DNA from: Membranipora membranacea
Taxonomy: Eukaryota > Bryozoa > Gymnolaemata > Cheilostomatida > Membraniporidae
Length of the DNA: 64,000 nucleotides
Assembly: GCA_914767715.1 (NCBI GenBank)
Contig: OU612075.1
Location: forward strand, 21,824,001 to 21,888,000
Direction: 5' to 3'
The position numbers and the translations under genes were made by a program. How positions within the stretch are numbered: the first letter of the stretch is position 1; the number at the start of each line of letters is the position of its first letter. The notes beneath the pieces are model-generated. The model was not told the origin of the DNA, made no database searches, and saw only the letters and a program-made list of their open reading frames with translations. Of this stretch, positions 23,366-35,219 are shown piece after piece.

Positions 23366-23733
23366 CTGTAAACCAGGAAAAATTTAGCCTCCGTCTGCTT
23401 ACTAGTCCTGAACGAAGTATCCGTCTAAGCGGTCAGGGACTTTATTAAGGGGTTCCTCATTGTTATAAGGGTAAGTGTGTAAGCGTGCAGTAAGTGTTGT
23501 TATAATTTTCTTCGTCACATCTAAAGCAAATACAACAAGTTTTTTAAATGAATCAACTATGACAGTCTACTACAGCTGGATTAGTCTCATTTGCAATTTT
23601 CCCAATTTTTTAAATCTAATACAAATGAAGACAACAATCTGATCTGTTTGAATCAGTTAAGAGATAAGTTGGTGCACCCAATGTAAAATACCAATTTGAA
23701 TGTGAATTGTAATATAATAAAGAGAGAACATAC

Positions 23734-23769
23734 CTATCAACAGTTCATTCAATGCTGATGATCTTATGC
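23734..23769 (-). CDS. Putative exon A (36 bases) of the same minus-strand gene
   Basis: A micro-exon between acceptor TTATGGATACAG and donor GTATGT on the minus strand encodes GIRSSALNELLI. Phase 1 on both sides fits exon B exactly. On its own it would be weak; the phase match with exon B is the support. Confidence 0.4.
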
Positions 23770-24341
23770 CTGTATCCATAAATTTGAAAAAATATTGACA
23801 CAGTCACATTACTTTGGATGCAAACAAGCTACCCTAGAGCGGTCATGGTTACAAATATTAATCAATTGGTTTATGAGCTAAGAGAAATTTAATGTAAAGA
23901 TAATTTGAAATCGTTGTGTTTCAATTATCCAAGGCTTCCCAGAATGGTTCTTATAATCAGCGAGCACAACAAAGCATGTTTTCCAGCAATTGTTCGAATC
24001 AGTGAACACTGTGACAGTGAGTGGAAAAAGTCTCGCTCATGTGCCATCCATATTTTGGTGATGTTGTTTTATGTAGCATAAGGTATAAGTGATGATAAAT
24101 TGTAAATATATCTAGCAGATACAATATCATGTAATTTGCATTGAGAGCAATCATAGTGTCAATTTGCGACATCAACCACTGTTTCGGGCAGCAGTTCCTC
24201 ACATACATTACTGCATGACACAAATCGAAGAAGGGTAGTTGTAGAGCTATGTGACCATGGTTAATCATGCATCCAGCGAGAGGATAATGACTACTAATAA
24301 TGACAGTGGCAATGTGCAACCCCATGTACCTTTGAAATCCG

Positions 24342-25975
24342 ATGTGTACGCTGCAAATCAATGACAAAAAGTCAGCTGGCTCTGAAATTTACTCTGCGTC
24401 CAGATATGTGCCATTTTGCTTGTCAAAGTCAAGACTGGGCCAATGCTACTCCTGCAGAACTCAAAATTGTCAAGCGCTCAGGCGCCAAATGGTATTGCGA
24501 AAACTGTATCCCCTACTGATACCTACAGTGCAAGAAATTGTAGCTGATATAAATAACGCAATGGCCACAATGCAAAATATGATATGCCAAACTATCAATT
24601 TGGAAGCTCAATGTATCACTAAACAAAATGCTCTTGATAAGGCTGAGAGGATCTTAAAAAGGATTCTTCATATCATGACAGAAAATGACTCAACAGAAGA
24701 AGATTTCTAGACATGTGCAAGAATATGTCAATGTGGCCCGGTAGTTTATAACAAAAGCAATGCTTTTGGGTGGGCGGCGGCGATCCGTGGCTGTGTCTGG
24801 GAGAGTCCTTTCCAGTGCACAAAATCCATTTCTATCTAGCTGAGTTTAGCTTACTCTACAACCGTAAAGATGGTTTCCGATAAAAACCATCGTTGTGATA
24901 CACAGCTTCACAATACAGTATTTGATTTTTTCAATTATTACGATAACAACATTACAATCCAAGACTTCTCGAAAGCTTACGATGTCGCTTCCCATAATAA
25001 ATTACTACTTATACTGTCAGATCGTAAAAGTGAATAAAAAACATCCTATTCAGTGACCATTTGCCTCTGAGGTACCCCAGGGAAGCATCTTAGGTCCGCT
25101 ATTGCTCCTAATTTACATTCTGCGCATGCTCAGCTCTGGGCATGAGCTGATCTCTGCAAAATTGATTCTCGGAATTCCGAAGCCATCTGATTGGCTACCT
25201 GCTCTGGTGACATACTCCCCAAAGCGTGCGGATTTGTTATTAATAGTTATCCTCTCTTGTCATTATTGCCTGATTTTGATTGACAGTTTATGCAGGGGAT
25301 ATCCCATTTCCCCTTTCCAAAGTTGCAATCAGAACCCAAACTAAACTCATTGCTCTTGCACATGCGCAAATTCAAGTCACGCAAGATGCATACTTAGCCT
25401 TACGACACCTGCTTTATGGTAATGATAGCCTAGTTTATCAGTGATCTACATGCCCAGTCAGATCACGAGAGTCAGTATGCCTAATTTATATTAACGATAT
25501 GCCCTCACGGATCGTCGAGCTATGTAATACTATTATCCGCTGACTCACTACAATATCGACCAAATAACCACTCTACCGACATACCGTATTACAAATCGAC
25601 CTAGATTCACTGGTCATGTGGGCAGACGAATCTCTGATGAACTGTTAACAAATACCAACATATGAGAATCTCGAGGCAGCTTCATTCTTCGCCATCAAAC
25701 CTGTATCATATGTCATCTCAGCCTGCCGCCTCTGATAATGAGGTTAAATTCCTAGGCATTATTATTGATGAAATGATAACTTTTGACAGTCATATAATCG
25801 AAATATGTAGCAGAGCTAATAAAACACTGAGCATGCTGCTACGTAATCTCAAAAAAGCCTGACCAAAAACTCGTATACTAGCCTATAAAACCCTTTGTCA
25901 CTCAAAACTAGGATATACTTCCCCTACTTGGAGCTCCCACCTACTTAAAAATAAAAAGAAAAGCCTATCTGGTGG
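24342..25975 (+). mobile_element. CR1-like LINE: PHD-like ORF1 and decayed reverse transcriptase
   Basis: 24385-24516 reads DMCHFACQSQDW..KWYCENC, the end of a PHD-type zinc finger as found in CR1 ORF1 proteins. In another frame, up to 24710, a coiled coil follows (EIVADINNAMATMQN..KAERILKRIL). From about 24880 reverse transcriptase pieces appear: IQDFSKAYDVASHNKL, VPQGSILGPLLL near 25072-25110, then FLGIIIDEMITFDSHII and KTLSMLLRNLKKA to 25862, and YKTLCHSKLGYTS. Many stops and frameshifts; the YADD region is not intact. It is the same family as the better copy at 51.5-52.7 kb. Confidence 0.75.
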
Positions 25976-27422
25976 CATTTCAATCACAAGAACTATGACC
26001 GTATAAGCCACAACATGTTTGCCAGTAACTGGCCCACCTTGGAAAAAAAGGAGGTTCGATTGTGACTTTGCCACATTGTATATTCATATATAATTTCAGG
26101 ACAAACCATAGTATACAAGAATACGTTCACTCCTCACCGCAGCGATTCCTGTGATACCAGGAAATACGTTTTCAATAACAGGGTTTTCAGAGGTGCTTTA
26201 CTTTTGGTCACTAGCCTATCGCACAAGCCCTAGACCACTGAATCAGTGGTATATCAGATATAGTCATATTGATACATACCAAATCCGCATACACACCGAC
26301 AATCGTGTAGCCTAGTCTAATCCACTGTGTGCTATCGTTACTGCGTTGCTTACTGCCATGATAATGCCATTTTATTTGTCAGTCTGCACATGCCCTATTA
26401 ATACCCCCTACTTCTTACCACAAACCTGTTGAGCAGCTGCAACAACATTGGTCCAACCAGCGATGATGGGTCGGATCTTGCAGGGCAGAGACAATATGAA
26501 TTGTTGTGGCAATAGTCAGTCTTAAAAAACGGGAACAGGAATCTCACGATCAACTGAAAAACGTTCAATTCTCATGTGCTTTTATTTTCAAGTCAATTAT
26601 GCGACAAACTGACCAATTATGCGGTACCCTTAAATTCTGACAATATCATAAACACAAATTCTCTGAAGCAAACAACCCTAACTCAGTACTCAAACTGTCA
26701 AAACCGGTCGTCAAAATGCCAACTTTTGATGGCAGGTAGAAAGAGTGATTTGGCTACCGGCATGGTATTTTGCCATTCTCGACAATCAGAAATAAAGCTG
26801 GTTAAAACAATGTCTGAAAAGTGCAGCATATGAAGCAATGCTGTCTGAAACTGTTACCAATCCTGATCACGTATTTTATTTATATCGGTCATGGCTCTAA
26901 AATTCTTACGCAGAAGAATGGGGCTGTACATGACCTACATAGGAAACGTAGTATGAATCACAAGGCTCGAATCTCAAACTTATCGGCGGGGTTAATTGGA
27001 AGCTAAATAATGAGGTCCCATTATCAAGTTGTTAGATTCTGAGTTGTGACACCTATATACTCACAAGAGAGATTTAGAGTGCATTTGAGCCAACTGAATC
27101 AAATGGGTCACCTTATAAGATAGGAACCCATAACTTCCATATGAAAGCTCCCATACGGGACCAATTGGGTGATTTGCCCCTCATAATTCCAGGCCCCATA
27201 GTGAACGGAAGCGCCCTAACCATCATGCTAAGTTTTGAGATGGTACAATAAGTAGGCCTAAAAACCTATAATAATTCAGTAGTTTCATTGAATCCTAGCA
27301 TAATAGCCATAATGAATTATTTTAAACTAGTGATTCACTACCGTATCTTTCTCCTCACAGTCGGTTAACGTTGTGCTAAAGGCAATTTTATCACTGGTAA
27401 TTTCACTGTTCTGACACAGCAC
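25976..27422. other. No gene recognised
   Basis: Sequence between two LINE fragments. Open frames at 26576-26833 and 26821-27006 show no motif I know. It may be further LINE debris. Confidence 0.4.
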
Positions 27423-27943
27423 ATGAACATTGTTCAGGGATTTTATCCGTTTGAACACAACAAGCAAAAAAAACAGCATATGGCAGGCTTATCAGAGAAT
27501 GAGCAGTACATCAACAGCTGCATCAGGGACTCCATGGTGGAGTTAAGGTATCGGGCAGGGTCAAAGAGGAGTACTTGTGGGACATACCTAGATGAAACTA
27601 CAATAACATTATGTTTTGCCTGGGTTTCAATGATATAGATTCAGACTGTGAACCGCAGGAGGTTTTTGAGAGACTGATTTCACATGCAGAGCAATACAAG
27701 ACTTTCAATAATTGCAAGCATGTGGTCATCATGGGCCTTTGGCCTAGAGCTAACACTTATTTCAATAATAGAATGAGAATATTTAACACCCTTCCTACTA
27801 GGAAGAAAGGGATCATTTTTTTAAACTGGTCAAACAGCCTGAGAGTACTACTTAAAAGTTGCCGAGTTCCTTTAGTTGACAAGTCATATAGCAAGCCATT
27901 AAATGCTTGTGCCCTCCAATTCCGTATGTTTTACGTCATTTAA
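27423..27943 (+). mobile_element. LINE ORF1 remnant with esterase-like segment
   Basis: In the frame opening at 27611, CLGFNDIDSD resembles the GxND block III of SGNH esterases and is followed by HVVIMGLWPRAN and NRMRIFNTL, where such proteins have the vv..l.PR.. and N..i...N pattern. CR1-like LINEs are known to carry an esterase domain in ORF1, and LINE ORF2 sequence follows at 28.4 kb. The upstream frame (27423-27638) is out of phase by one. The domain call is tentative. Confidence 0.45.
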
Positions 27944-28419
27944 GGGATAAAAAAAGGCATGGGTACTGCGTACCCCATTCATAAAAAATTTATTTGATTT
28001 TCTACTGTATATTAGATGACAATAGAGAATTGTTATAATGGCACCTTATCTGCACACAACGTAGGGTTGATCCACTTTGAAAGCATTTGGTAAATACTGT
28101 GTATAGCTGTGTTTTCATAAAATCTCTCTGTCTCAGACTACCAATCTAGCCGGTAGATGCTTGCATTTGGCAGGGCAAGCGGAGAGCCTGGAAGTACTAC
28201 CCCCACAAGAGGTCCCAGGGCCTTAGTAAACCAGACAGGATCAGGGTCCAAGTCACCAAGAAGAGCAGAGGCCCAGAGTCATGAAGGATCAAGAGCCAGA
28301 TACAGAGCCAGATCGAGATCATCGGTGGATCACATCTGATAATTCACCCACAGAAACCACCACAACATTCTGGTATGAGCGCACACTTAATGCCTTGGAG
28401 CCCTCGGTCAGCCATGTAT
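27944..28419. other. Probable LINE debris, not resolved
   Basis: Lies between LINE ORF1-like and ORF2-like pieces in the same orientation. 28157-28339 is a short Arg/Ser-rich open frame that may be an ORF fragment of the same element. Confidence 0.3.
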
Positions 28420-28801
28420 GTGACAGGCTCGTATATAAAATAAGAAAGCAGGCCGGAACTACTCATTCAAAAAGCCTTTGATGAGTGACAAATTAGTAGC
28501 TCTCATGGCAAAATGGGACAAATCAAGAAAACTCATTATAGAAATTCGATATGATAAAAATTGTTTATCTTAGTATCGAAAACTACGCAATTCTGCGGGA
28601 CACAAACAATTCAAATCAAATACTAATGCAAAATGGAATTTTATCAACAAGGTATTAAATCGAAAAATTAGCAATGTAAAGGCTACGTCTCTTTTGATCA
28701 TTGGAAATGAGAGAATATCAACACTCCCGGAAATTACAGAAGCTTGCAATACATATTTCACTAATGTAGGGAAAATTTTAGATACAAACTTAGAGCTATA
28801 A
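28420..28801 (+). mobile_element. LINE ORF2 fragment between endonuclease and reverse transcriptase
   Basis: 28420-28480 and 28482-28801 read LVALMAKWDKSRK..IRYDKNC, a stop at 28571-28573, then YRKLRNSAGHKQFK, WNFINKVLNRKISN and ITEACNTYFTNVGKIL. The YRxLRN..., W..IN..LNRK and FxNVG sequence is the usual linker in CR1/L2/Jockey ORF2 proteins. The reverse transcriptase that should follow is absent. Confidence 0.7.
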
Positions 28802-29588
28802 ATTTTATAATACTACACTACTGACAATGAAAACGATATTAATTATAAGGTGTTGAAATGGAAATTAAAATGTAATATCAAAGTCTCTTTGTAGCTGTAT
28901 TCCAATCACCAAAGAGGAAATAGAGGAGATGATACGGTCAGTAAAGGTTAAAACTCTTTATTAAATAAAATTTGTTTATTTTATCAAATGAAAACACAAA
29001 ATAGCCTATAGCAAATAATGATAATATGATAATATCATACGCTATAGCAGGGCATGACCAGGGGGGTCGTTCAATTAAAAACAGAAATCATTGTTTTACT
29101 GTAGTTTATTACTGTTCTCATATACTGTAACTCGGCCTCTACGTCACTCTTTTTAAACTTAAAGTGCTTGTAAAGGATCAGGGTTTTTGGTATCATTCTA
29201 GAGATCTCAGTCTAGTTTAGAGCATTATTCTATGTTCAAAAGCAGCCTGTGGCCCAGTTAAGACTTATTTGGCCTCAAAGTTGGGATGAGCAGGTACTAA
29301 AAAGGTACTATTTTTTTCATTTGGAGTTGTGATCACTTGTTGAAAATAGTACCTTTTTAGTACCTCAGATTATAATGGGAATATACAGTACTTTGTAACT
29401 AAGGCTTATTGTTATGACACAGTGGTTTTGATATTCTGCATGTGATATCAAAACACACAGAATTTATCTATTGAATGAACGAGTGAATACAAGGCATTAT
29501 TTATCTGTCCCATGTGGTTTAGCTGGTAAAATGGGATAGTTTATGACATTTCATAATACAATGACAATGCTAACGATCTAAATCGAAC
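28802..29588. other. No gene; MITE end and hairpin
   Basis: Contains a solo end similar to the nested MITE at 29060-29082 and the hairpin at 29292-29365. Otherwise featureless. Confidence 0.45.
29292..29365. repeat. Hairpin with 23-bp arms
   Basis: AGGTACTAAAAAGGTACTAT (29292-29311) pairs with ATAGTACCTTTTTAGTACCT (29346-29365); the loop is about 28 bases. The arms themselves contain a direct repeat of GGTACT. Confidence 0.8.
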
Positions 29589-29780
29589 ATGGCAAAAAAT
29601 TACAGCTCTAGCTCATCCGACAATGAGAATGAAAATTACAGGGAGATTAACAGCTCTAGTGAGAGCAAGATTGAATATCATTTAGGAGGCATTTGTAGGC
29701 AATCGACGTCGAGTCCATGTGATTATCAGAGGGAAAATATCTCTGAGGTAGTCACACCACTCAAGTTTAAACCTGTATGA
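29589..29780 (+). CDS. Small Ser/Glu/Asn-rich open frame, uncertain
   Basis: ATG at 29589 opens 63 codons beginning MAKNYSSSSSDNENEN with an acidic serine cluster, then GGICRQSTSSPCDYQ. The low-complexity acidic start resembles the N terminus of several transposon-borne invertebrate proteins, but no domain is visible and no splice partner was identified. Confidence 0.25.
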   Translation: MAKNYSSSSSDNENENYREINSSSESKIEYHLGGICRQSTSSPCDYQRENISEVVTPLKFKPV

Positions 29781-30291
29781 TTTCGGCCACTTGAAATAAC
29801 CCCCAGTGCTTTGGCAGATACAACATTTTCTGTTAACCATGGTTACTGCTCGAGATAGAAATTGGCAATATAAAGGCAGATCAGTACATCGCTAAGTATT
29901 TCAAGGTTTTGTTTACATTAATATGATGAATAAATGAGATTGTGGCTATGACATTCCAATCAAACTCCGTCTTCAGCCCGCATGAAAACCAGTGATATGC
30001 TTCAATTATTAGCTTCATGAATAGCGGCTCTCAATAGAATTTCAATGGAAGATACAAAATATACACAGGTAGATTGTGTGTTTTTCTTGAAAATATGTAT
30101 TTCCAAATCGCACAGAAATCTAAAATAAATTCTTTGTAAATCTCGACATTTCAGGCATTAGGATGATGTTAAAATCCAAAGCATGCAATGATTAATCAAG
30201 GAGTATCTCCCTGGATTAATACTGAGTGATTTGAGGTTTTGACAATCTTTTCAACAATTTTTGCAAATATTCTGATGTTTAAACACTCAAG
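29781..30291. other. No gene recognised
   Basis: AT-rich spacer before a LINE 3' fragment. Confidence 0.45.
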
Positions 30292-30651
30292 GTGTTTTTG
30301 GATAAACTGTGTTGTTTACATTGTTTAAAAACGGAGCATGACAAGGCAAAACTAGAGAAGTTACAGAAAACTAGTAGTAAAATTGTTTTAACCGAGGTTG
30401 ATGATTATTTTTCTAGATTAGATCAGCTTAATCTTCCAAAGACTGACGAGTTTTTATTTTCCGTCTGTGCTCACTATTTTAGTAAAGTTTCTGAGGACCC
30501 GAGCCATCCTCTTTTTAATAGAATCAAGATCAATAATTTTAAAACATCCTCTCGTAAACCTGTAATATCAAAATACCATCCTGAGAAGTGTCGCACTGAG
30601 AAGCGCAAGAAGAGTTTTTTTCAGTTTTTCATGTGGCATTATAATACATGA
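30292..30651 (+). mobile_element. LINE 3'-terminal coding fragment, open
   Basis: 120 codons without a stop, ending at TGA: KLEKLQKTSSKIVL, DDYFSRLDQLNLPKTDEF, HPLFNRIKINN, SRKPVISKYHPEKCRTEKRK and FFQFFMWHYN. This is the C-terminal tail of ORF2 in one LINE family; a related tail is on the minus strand at 32019-32222. No reverse transcriptase core precedes it, so it is a severely 5'-truncated insertion. It lacks a recognisable simple-repeat tail. Confidence 0.7.
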
Positions 30652-31815
30652 AATAATTTTTTTCTATAACCATCCTACTTTTATCATTTCTTTCACTGGA
30701 AAATGATATTTTGGTTGTGAAATAAACACATACATACACAGAAATTACAAGTCACCAAGTAAATTCAACTCAATAAATTTGTCATCTAGTTGTTTCGGAC
30801 TTCAGGGTGATGTAAAATGTAAATGAATTTGACTGCCTCCTAAAGAGGAGTATTGATAATCGTGTTAGGAGTGGGATACCTGGAGAAACTTTCTATTTTT
30901 TCATTAGATCTTGTCCATCTGTGTGCATCACAGATACTTAGGAAATTAATTTGTCGAGTTTTTGAGTCATTTCGTCAGTATGGATCTGATTTGGGAGGCT
31001 AGTGTTGGGTAAATTGCAAGATTTGGTACAAACTATAGAGCATTGCATGGACAATTTTTGGGTGAATCTGAAATAAGCAAGGCTTTGTCAGCAGGAAGAA
31101 TCAATTGCTCCATCATAATCTTATTTTAACAGAGCAAACAAGCGTATCGGTCTGAAATGAAAATGACTCATTTTCATGCTTGAAAAACAGCGGACAGGGA
31201 ATGCGTCAAAGTCATAGTCATTGATTGTAATGTACAGTGGTTTTCTAATCTTTTCTTTGACATGGGCTCATAACAGATATAAAGGTTGTTTTGATTAGCG
31301 GTCTCAACTCATCAAATTGTGTGTATACAAATTATATAACTTGCTTTTGAACTTTTATGTCATTGGACAGACTTGTGAGTGACTTTGTCATTTATTTGCA
31401 AAAGTTGTTATCTAACCACAATAGTCACTAATATTACAGTATTTCCCCAATAACAAGCTCATCACAAATCGCCTGGACTAGTTGGGCGGTGCATGAGTAG
31501 GCAACTCAATGGTGTTAACATATAACCCCCAAACCTACCAGACCAAATAACCCTGATGACTAATTTTATATGCAAATGCATGTGTGATAGCTGTCTTAAT
31601 CTGATTTCAAGCTCCAAAATGATACCAAGAAACCTGTTCCTTTACAAACACTTTAAGAGATGATTAAGTCTGACCCTGTTTGCCAGCATTCCAATTGCTC
31701 CCTCTCCACTGGCTTATCAGTGATGGGGAGCAGCTTTAACTGCCGTGGTACATGAGTCTTTTGGTCAACAGCGTAGTTTTTTATCTAGGCAAACTTTGAT
31801 TTGGGTCCGATAAAT
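30652..31815. other. No gene recognised
   Basis: AT-rich spacer; no coding, repeat or structural signal that I could support. Confidence 0.5.
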
Positions 31816-31818
31816 AAA

Positions 31819-32560
31819 GTTTGATGTTTGATGTTTGATGTTTGATGTTTGTTTATTTAGACATTCCCGGTATCAGTCCTAAAAAGGTTGACAAAATTGA
31901 AATGTTTACATAAAAATTGATGGAAAAATATTGCACTAGTTGAAAAATCTCATATAGAATTCAAAAAAGCTGTTCTGCCGTTTTACAGTGCGGCATTTGC
32001 TGGGTCGGTGATTGTCGATTACTCTTTACGGGCAGATTTTCTTTGAGTGTTAGGTCTGATTCTATTGTTCAGCGGATGGGTATTATCGGTTAAAATTTTT
32101 AAAAAGTGTTCGCTGCATAGAGACATTAAGAAGTCGGATATATAGGGTAAGGCTAGCTTGGTCAGTCTATCGTCATAGTGCTCTATGTGTGGCATCATCA
32201 TTTGTGTAGCGTATCTCTGCACTTTCTCTAGCTTCTCTTTATCGGCTTCGGAGATAAACTGAAACCATACTGGGCAGGCGTAGGAAAAACGGGTTTGACA
32301 TTGGCAGCATAGAACGTTATCAGTCCTGCGGTGTTCATACCCATGGTCTTAAGCTGCTTCATCAGATACAGTCTGCTATTGCATTTGCTCACGACAGAGT
32401 CTATGTGGTCACTAAAAGACAGTTGAGAGTCTACAGTGACTCCTAATAGTTTAGCAGATTTAGATGGGGAGATAAAAGTATCATCACTGGCAAGTAGCAC
32501 CTGTTTGACTATTAGCACTGAACAGTATATCCTAGTAAACCGCCAGAAAATGGAGGAAGT
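31819..32560 (-). mobile_element. Antisense LINE 3' end with (CATCAAA)n tail
   Basis: On the minus strand: SAKLLGVTVDSQLSFSDHID and NSRLYLMKQLKTMGM (reverse transcriptase C-terminal part, 32300-32480), a frame change near 32225, then MPHIEHYDDRLTKLALPYIS and HPLNNRIRPN to a stop at 32019. Downstream on the element's strand a run of four TTTGATG units (CATCAAA on the minus strand) at 31822-31852 forms the 3' microsatellite tail. The 5' part, including YADD, is missing. Confidence 0.8.
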
Positions 32561-33170
32561 ACACTGGTTTCCTAATTTAATGAAAACTGAAAGCAGGAAA
32601 GCAAAGAAGTAAAACAAAAAGTCCTATGGCAATATTTTCTGACTGTCTACGACTGCTAGTGTTGGTATTCTCAGATGTTGTTGGAATGGTAACCACTGGA
32701 GTTGCTTGATTGTTAAGCAGAGGACCATCCGTTGTTATTGGTGCAGGAACTCAGTGTGAATAACAAAAATTAAGCATTTTCTTTGAGGTCATAAACAAAA
32801 CATAGCACATCAATTTAATTCAGTTTATTGCAGCCATGGGGTTAGGGATGCTGACTGCCTTGTGGTGCAGAAATAAATCTTATACCTTGGATTTTTTATT
32901 GTTGAGTAGGTTGCCTACTGGTGCAGGATAATTGCATCTTGATCCGTAGTTAGTGGTGCCAAGGTTGTCTGCTGGGGCATTCTGTTGTGTCAATTTCTAG
33001 CAAGGTTGGTTATGCAGCTTGGAAATAATATGTGGACATCAACGTGGCTCTTCATTCGGCATTGACGGGAACAGTGTATTTTACCTCAATTATTTACTGA
33101 GAGTCACAGCATTATGAAATCAAAAGCTTCTTCCGGTCCCTGAACTGGTCAAGTCTCATATACTTAGATT
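32561..33170. other. No gene recognised
   Basis: Spacer with no supported feature. Confidence 0.45.
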
Positions 33171-33356
33171 ATGGCAGGAAATGGGAAAGGGAATGCAGGG
33201 AGATCCTCACAGAGGTTACTTTCAGCAAGCGCATCGAACAACACCACCAACGACAAGTTGTCCACTGCACCACCCTCAACCATCACCCTAAATGATCTTG
33301 CTCAAAAGATTGACGCATTAGAGCACCCAAGCAAGTATTGCCGAGCTCTACACTGA
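33171..33356 (+). CDS. Short open frame resembling an ORF1 start, uncertain
   Basis: ATG at 33171 opens 61 codons: MAGNGKGNAGRSSQRLL, then STITLNDLAQKIDALE, which looks like the start of a coiled coil, as at the beginning of retroelement ORF1 proteins. Downstream frames are interrupted. Neither a host gene nor a complete element can be shown. Confidence 0.25.
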   Translation: MAGNGKGNAGRSSQRLLSASASNNTTNDKLSTAPPSTITLNDLAQKIDALEHPSKYCRALH

Positions 33357-33868
33357 GCAGAAAACCCTTATTGACAGCGCAGATTTCCAAGGTACAGAAA
33401 ACATTCCATGAAAAATTATATTGCCAAATATACACCAAAAATAAATACAGGACAGTAATGACTAACACCCATGCAGCATCTACGACTGGCCACTTCATCA
33501 ACTAAGCCAGACGTTGATCGCATTGTAAAAAACAGCCGATACCAGGTTTCGCACTAATATCTGAATGTATCATGTCATACTGGCCTTTGGAACTGTCACC
33601 TGTTCATGTGATATGTGTCATGTATATTTCGTGAAATAAATTTACTGCAGGGAATACTGCATTCTCATATATGAATGTTTGACTTATGGTGAGGTTGCGG
33701 CCCCCAGGGACATTGCAATATGTAGATGCGGACCCCTCAATGAAAGGGTTTTGCGCCCCTGCCAGCTCTAGACCCTTCTATCGGTTACACCATTCAATAA
33801 AGTCCTTTTGCGATTAAATTGGAATACAGATATTCCCGTAGGCATTTACGGCAACGTTCTGGGATGTT

Positions 33869-35184
33869 ATGCCTATGGGCAAGTCCGGCTTATCAAACAT
33901 ACCATATCCTCCAGCGCCCACGAGCCATGATTCCTCCAATCATGAAGAGAGTAAGTAACTACATCATATAACATGCATTTAGGTGAGATATTAATGATGT
34001 CACTGATTTTTCTTTGGCCTTACGACTGAGCTGATTAAAAAAATCAGCCCCTGAATGATATGATGAATGTTATCAAACTAATGATGTGCTAGGTGGTCTG
34101 CACTTCTAGGCTGCATTCTGCTCCCTCCCCCGTGTTGTAACTCTAAAACACGAATGAAATATTCAGGTGTGATTATGATGTTCCGTACAACAAGGGTCGC
34201 ATCGTAAAATACTTCCTAAAAGGTATGGAACTGGAAGTGTTCGATCCTGTTTTTACAGCAGAAAAAGTATCTTAGAATTAACAAATATAAAATGCTCAAC
34301 AAATGCTACTTTGTACAGCATTTAATGCTCGACACTTTTGTTTAAATCCTGAGCAGCTTAGGTTGAATCCAAGTATAGTTATTCACTTCCTATGATTTGA
34401 GATGTCACTCATCTCATGACAGTCATAATTTTTTACTGCTCATGATTACTCAATGTTTCTGTTATTTAAGAAGGAGCGAACAGGAGTCAGTACCAAATGC
34501 TAAGCGATTTAAACCCATGGATAGTTCATCAGCTGTTGAAGTAAATTAAGTTTTAAAATATCACAACACCTCTTTTTAATGACAGTAGTTGTCATTTAAT
34601 GCTGTTAATATTGTGATGGTTTTCAATTTCCACAGTTTATTTATTGTTATGTCATTTTTGACAGGTATACCAGAGGTGAACGAGCTACCGGAGTCGGTGT
34701 CGGAGCTAGTCTAAATAGAGTTGGGGCTTCTAGAGGAGAAACAGCTACCAGAGTTGGTTTTGGAGCTGATGGAAGTGTTGATGGAGAGGAATTTCATGTT
34801 AGAACAGAATTCATTACACCTGATCTTGTTGATGAGCAGTAAGTGTGAGATTGTGAAACCATTAGAAATGGTTTACAATAGCATCATGGAGCGTTAAGAA
34901 ATTATTTTCAGTGCATCATTCTTTGAAATCTCTTCATTTCATGAAGCATGGGAAAGTTGCTTGCAACCCTGACATCTGCGAAATCTGAAAGGAAAGACAA
35001 CTGAGTCAAATTGTAGCAAGCATTACTTGATCAATCATTCCGGCCTGAAGTCTACATCATAGTTTCTTTATTCCATTAGGAAAAGTCCAAGATCACTTCA
35101 GTCCTTTCAATTAAGTTATGACATCGTTCAATCTGGCTATTGTAGCTCACTTGAGAGCCTAGAAGAGGAGTCTGATGATGAAAG
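33869..35184 (+). CDS. Four-exon gene, open and phase-matched, protein unknown
   Basis: Exons 33869-33950, 34471-34540, 34665-34838 and 35080-35184. Donors are GTAAGT, GTAAAT, GTAAGT and GTGAGC; acceptors TTATTTAAG, TTTTTGACAG and TTCCATTAG. Split codons A|AA, AA|G and CA|G keep one frame open through all three introns, about 142 codons. The start is the ATG at 33869 (MPMGKSGLSNIPYPP) or 33875; the open frame also extends upstream to a TAG at 33842-33844, so an earlier exon is possible. Composition: Pro/Ser/His-rich start; QYQMLSDLNPWIVHQLLK; a Gly/Arg/Ala stretch with repeated RGE-AT and VG-GA pairs (exon 3); an acidic exon 4, LESLEEESDDE. The frame leaves exon 4 in phase 2, so the gene continues into or past the transposon cluster. 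I recognise no domain. Not transposon-like. Confidence 0.55.
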
Positions 35185-35219
35185 GTGAGCCTACTACCTA
35201 CTCAGTATCGACAGCATGA

